A stretch of 64,000 bases of DNA from an uncultured Sutterella sp. (lineage in GTDB: Bacteria > Pseudomonadota > Gammaproteobacteria > Burkholderiales > Burkholderiaceae_F): positions 1 to 64,000 of the forward strand of contig CABQGK010000005.1 in the NCBI GenBank assembly GCA_902463725.1. The letters are read 5' to 3'. Each line of letters opens with the position of its first letter. Position 1 is the stretch's first letter. Of the stretch, positions 61,359-64,000 are shown piece after piece. The position numbers and the translations under genes were made by a program. The notes below the pieces were generated by a model. That model was given only the letters and a program-made list of their open reading frames with translations. It searched no databases and was not told the origin of the DNA.

Positions 61359-61955
61359 TTAATAATCGACATGGGTCTTGACACGCTTGACGTGCACATC
61401 CCCCACTTCATCGAGCATGTAGGGCCACAGGGCACGTTTACTGCGAGCGCTGATGTAATCAAGCCCAAATTTATGCGCATAGAAGAACCCTTCCATGGCC
61501 ATGATACAAAGTAGCGCAGAATTACGGCGCTGAGAAGGAAGTGCTTCAATTCGCGCAAATAGCGCCCGATACCATTCTTTAACCGGGGCCATCATCTCGT
61601 CGTCGTGCACAAAATAGGAAAGCAACACAAGCCCTACCTGCGCCCAACCTCGATTGTTCCGCTCAAAGCCCTTAAACCACTCGATATAGCCAGCAAGCAA
61701 ACAATCGGGCTCCGCACCTTCAAACGCAGACGTGTACTTATCCATCTCCTCGTTCATGTGAGCGATATAGGACTCTATCAGCGCTTTGTGTAAATCTCGC
61801 TTACTACGGAAGTGATAGGTCAATGCCCCTTTGCTCACTGAAGCACGCGCTGCCACACGGTCAAGTGTCAAACTCTCAACGCCGCCTTCAAGGAGCACAG
61901 CATAGGCAGCCTCAATGAGATGCTGTCGCGTTCGCAGCGCTTTGGTGGTGAGCAT
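61359..61955 (-). CDS. TetR-family transcriptional regulator
   Basis: A 198-residue one-component regulator. The N-terminal helix-turn-helix is plain (RTRQHLIEAAYAVLLEGGVE, LDRVAARASVSKGALTYHF), and the ligand domain is diverse and unassigned. It is downstream of the flavin reductase gene on the same strand, 161 bases away. I infer that it represses that gene through the palindrome at 63932-63957. It could equally control something else; no similar palindrome lies before its own start. Confidence 0.88.
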   Translation of the reverse strand: MLTTKALRTRQHLIEAAYAVLLEGGVESLTLDRVAARASVSKGALTYHFRSKRDLHKALIESYIAHMNEEMDKYTSAFEGAEPDCLLAGYIEWFKGFERNNRGWAQVGLVLLSYFVHDDEMMAPVKEWYRALFARIEALPSQRRNSALLCIMAMEGFFYAHKFGLDYISARSKRALWPYMLDEVGDVHVKRVKTHVDY

Positions 61956-62116
61956 AGATGGACATCCTCAATGCGTGGGATAAATTAATGCGAGCGCTCG
62001 AAGTATATCAAAGCAACCCCAAGAAAGACTGCACCGCTAGCGCGCTCATAAAGCGACGCTCCACCACCTTTGATGAGACAAGAGTGATGGAGCGGATAAG
62101 CTATTGACTAAGCGCT

Positions 62117-63880
62117 TTACTTAGCCGCGTGAGCAGCTTCTGCGCCCGCAATACGGCCAAATACAATGATATCTGTATAGGCGTTACCACCCAAGCGGTT
62201 AGTACCGTGCGTCACCCCCGTTACCTCACCGGCAGCCCAGAGACCAGGAATTACTTTACCTTCCTTCGTCAGGACTTCAGCCTTTTCGTTGATGCGCACA
62301 CCGCCCATCGTATGATGCGTCGATGGAACGGCCTTAATAACGTAGTACTTGCCGTGGCTCATATCAACAAGACCTGCACGATGGTGGAAATCTTGGTCGT
62401 TGCCCTTGCCAGCCATGGCAGAAACACGCTTGACCGTAGCTTCAAGCTGATTCAGTGGCATCTTCGTAAACTCAGCAATGCACTGCAGATCCTCACAGGT
62501 CTTCATAATGCCCTGCTTCGTAAAGGCATCATACTCGGTGGGATGCTCTTTCACGGTGTTGCTAATAGCACCGATCTTGTCGTTCCAAAGCACCCAGGTG
62601 TATCCCCCTGTTTGCTTGAGAATAGCCTCAGAGAGCACGTCACGGCGCTGTAGTTCCTCAACAAAGCGCTTACCCTCTTGATTAAGCATAATGGCTCCAT
62701 CGAAACGCGCATCCGCGATCAGCTCAATAACTCCAGAGATGGGGTCACAGATTGGGTAGGTCTGTATGTAGCCCATATTGACAAGTTCAGCCCCAGCTCG
62801 CTCGGCCATATAAAGCGCTTCGCCAGTGGTTCCTGGCGCATCGGTCGTTTTGAAGCGTTCATCGATCTTGGGATTGTACTTTTTCACCATTTCAGGATTA
62901 GCCCCAAATCCGCCCGTGGCTAGCACAACGCCACCCTTGGCATGGAATGTGTAGGTTTCTCCATCCATGCTGGCCTTCACCCCCACCACGCGACCATGTG
63001 CATCCTTGATGAGTTCTTCGGCCTTCATGTTGCGGATAACGGGAATGCCCAACGCATCGGCCTTAGCCTGAAATTTCGAGATGAATTCCGTTCCTGTGTG
63101 ACCAAAGGGGATCAATGCACGCTTGCGACTATGTCCCCCAAAGAAAAAGAGATTGTCAGGTTCAAAGCGCACCCCTAGATAGTCACGACACCATTTCGCT
63201 GCATCCAAAGCCTGATGCGTCATGACATTAATCACCTTCATGTCACCTTTGCCATCACCACCCTTAAAGGTATCCTCTGCGTGCAACTCTGGCGAGTCAT
63301 CCGTGATGCCGAGTTTTGGTTGAACCCAGTTCTGGGCAACATTCATTTCTGCTCCAGAAATCAGTGAGTTTCCTCCCACGGATGGCATCTTTTCGAGGAG
63401 CACAACCTTAGCACCCGCATTCTTGGCAGTAATTGCAGCGGAAAAACCCGCTCCCCCTGCGCCAATGACCACAACGTCATAACGACTATCCTTGGGCAAC
63501 TTAGCACTCACCTGCTTGATGAGTTTCTTGTCAGCCTTAACGAGTTTGACGCCAGCTTTGTTCGCAGCATCATTGACTGCATCCAAAAATCCCTTGGATG
63601 AAAAGGTTGCACCGGAAATCACGTCGACATCCGTCGCATTGGCAGCAATTACATGATCCTTGAGCGTGGTGTAAACCTCTTTACTAAGTACTGGGTTTTC
63701 CTGATCCTTGAGTACTTTGATCGTTTTGATCCTACCCGCATCAAAGGTCACTGCCACCGTAATATCGCCGTGCTTGCCGATACCCGTGCCCTGCGTTGTT
63801 ACGAGAGAAGAAGCAAAAAGTGGATGAGAGAAGGTAGCTACCGCGAGCATAGCGGCAGAAACTAAAAGGGTCTTTTTCAT
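62117..63880 (-). CDS. urdA: Periplasmic FMN/FAD reductase, probable urocanate reductase
   Basis: A 587-residue exported flavoprotein. A Sec signal (MKKTLLVSAAMLAVATFSHP) is followed by an FMN-binding domain with flavinylation motif DVISGATFS (Thr92 should carry the ApbE-added FMN), then a fumarate-reductase-type FAD domain (YDVVVIGAGGAGFSAAI). Catalytic Arg413, His522 and Arg562 match the family. The substrate pocket has Tyr375 and Asp390, 15 residues apart, and Glu178 in GAEMN. From memory, Shewanella UrdA has Tyr373, Asp388 and Glu177 at these places, whereas fumarate reductases have His and Thr-Glu. I infer urocanate as acceptor, giving imidazole propionate. Sutterellaceae carry many paralogues with other acceptors, so related acrylates are possible. 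GAGGACAAC precedes the ATG. Confidence 0.8.
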   Translation of the reverse strand: MKKTLLVSAAMLAVATFSHPLFASSLVTTQGTGIGKHGDITVAVTFDAGRIKTIKVLKDQENPVLSKEVYTTLKDHVIAANATDVDVISGATFSSKGFLDAVNDAANKAGVKLVKADKKLIKQVSAKLPKDSRYDVVVIGAGGAGFSAAITAKNAGAKVVLLEKMPSVGGNSLISGAEMNVAQNWVQPKLGITDDSPELHAEDTFKGGDGKGDMKVINVMTHQALDAAKWCRDYLGVRFEPDNLFFFGGHSRKRALIPFGHTGTEFISKFQAKADALGIPVIRNMKAEELIKDAHGRVVGVKASMDGETYTFHAKGGVVLATGGFGANPEMVKKYNPKIDERFKTTDAPGTTGEALYMAERAGAELVNMGYIQTYPICDPISGVIELIADARFDGAIMLNQEGKRFVEELQRRDVLSEAILKQTGGYTWVLWNDKIGAISNTVKEHPTEYDAFTKQGIMKTCEDLQCIAEFTKMPLNQLEATVKRVSAMAGKGNDQDFHHRAGLVDMSHGKYYVIKAVPSTHHTMGGVRINEKAEVLTKEGKVIPGLWAAGEVTGVTHGTNRLGGNAYTDIIVFGRIAGAEAAHAAK

Positions 63881-63931
63881 GTTGTCCTCGTTGTGATCGA
63901 AAATTCATCGATTCGCCGAGGATTGTAGTGG

Positions 63932-63957
63932 TAAAACCGACTCATTAGTCGGTTTTA
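63932..63957. promoter_or_regulatory. TetR-type operator upstream of the reductase
   Basis: An 11-base perfect inverted repeat, TAAAACCGACT/AGTCGGTTTTA, with a CATT spacer. On the minus strand TATAAA, a plausible -10 element, runs into the left arm, with TTTTTC 17 bases upstream as a weak -35. A bound repressor would cover the promoter. The dyad size and ACCGACT half-sites fit TetR-family operators. The reductase start codon is 52 bases away. Confidence 0.65.
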
Positions 63958-64000
63958 TAGCTATTATGGGTGATAGGAAAAACCCTAATAAAAACAATAG

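Noticed and set aside
62001..62090. Terminator for the reductase (arms CGCTCCA/TGGAGCG)
   Set aside because: Seven pairs around a 24-base loop and a poor T-run are too weak to call.
1..64000. tRNA, rRNA, tmRNA or known riboswitch genes
   Set aside because: I looked for T-loop and conserved core motifs while reading and saw none; a covariance search could still find a small RNA.

Overview
The window looks like core chromosome of an anaerobic or microaerophilic Betaproteobacterium of the order Burkholderiales. I infer a gut-type Sutterellaceae member (Sutterella/Parasutterella-like). The reasons are a base composition near half G+C, gene neighbourhoods that I recognise from Burkholderiales (folB-ttcA; rsmB-DUF4390-ntrYX-trkA-trkH; gatCAB divergent from mreBCD-mrdA-rodA-rlpA; birA-coaX-SPOR protein) and an anaerobic gene content ([FeFe]-hydrogenase maturases, menaquinone synthesis, a flavin-linked periplasmic reductase). 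No rRNA, tRNA or CRISPR array is visible, and no prophage or intact insertion sequence.

Layout. 1-93: a possible group II intron edge and a terminator. 133-6412: folate and cell-wall housekeeping (fau, slt, cca, folB), tRNA thiolation (ttcA) and a CBS-domain protein. 6545-6560: a perfect parS centromere site. 6598-12691: rsmI divergent from an LpoA-like protein, then the ABC-F protein Uup and an acyl-CoA synthetase. 12847-16657: a HemN-like radical SAM enzyme, hydF and hydE. 16751-21391: prfC, tex and a DUF1857 protein on the minus strand. 21437-24887: the AapJQM amino-acid importer without its ATPase. 25158-29209: a CNNM/CorC-type membrane protein and topB. 29729-33691: def, a hydrolase, fmt and rsmB. 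33694-40299: a DUF4390 protein, an NtrY-type kinase, a short NtrX-like regulator and TrkA/TrkH. 40325-45285: DUF1840 and YecA-like proteins, ampG, rsuA, xthA and pyrE. 45521-48848: gatCAB. 49117-57606: the elongasome cluster, rlpA, an M20 peptidase and a HIT protein. 57607-59957: SPOR protein, coaX and birA. 60138-61330: DUF493 protein and menA. 61359-63880: a TetR regulator and a flavin-dependent reductase, with a palindromic operator upstream of the reductase.

The most interesting points are these. (1) The reductase at 62117-63880 carries the Tyr/Asp/Glu active-site residues of urocanate reductase instead of those of fumarate reductase, so it may make imidazole propionate, and a TetR-type operator overlaps its likely promoter. 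(2) hydE and prfC each contain one sharply bounded AT-rich block with foreign-looking codon use. (3) hydF and hydE sit with an uncharacterised HemN-like radical SAM enzyme, without hydG or a hydrogenase gene in the window. (4) The NtrX partner of NtrY has no sigma-54 AAA+ domain. (5) A perfect parS lies between two housekeeping genes. (6) A nine-C tract near the start of slt could allow slippage.

All calls are from reading the sequence and from family knowledge. No database search was run.
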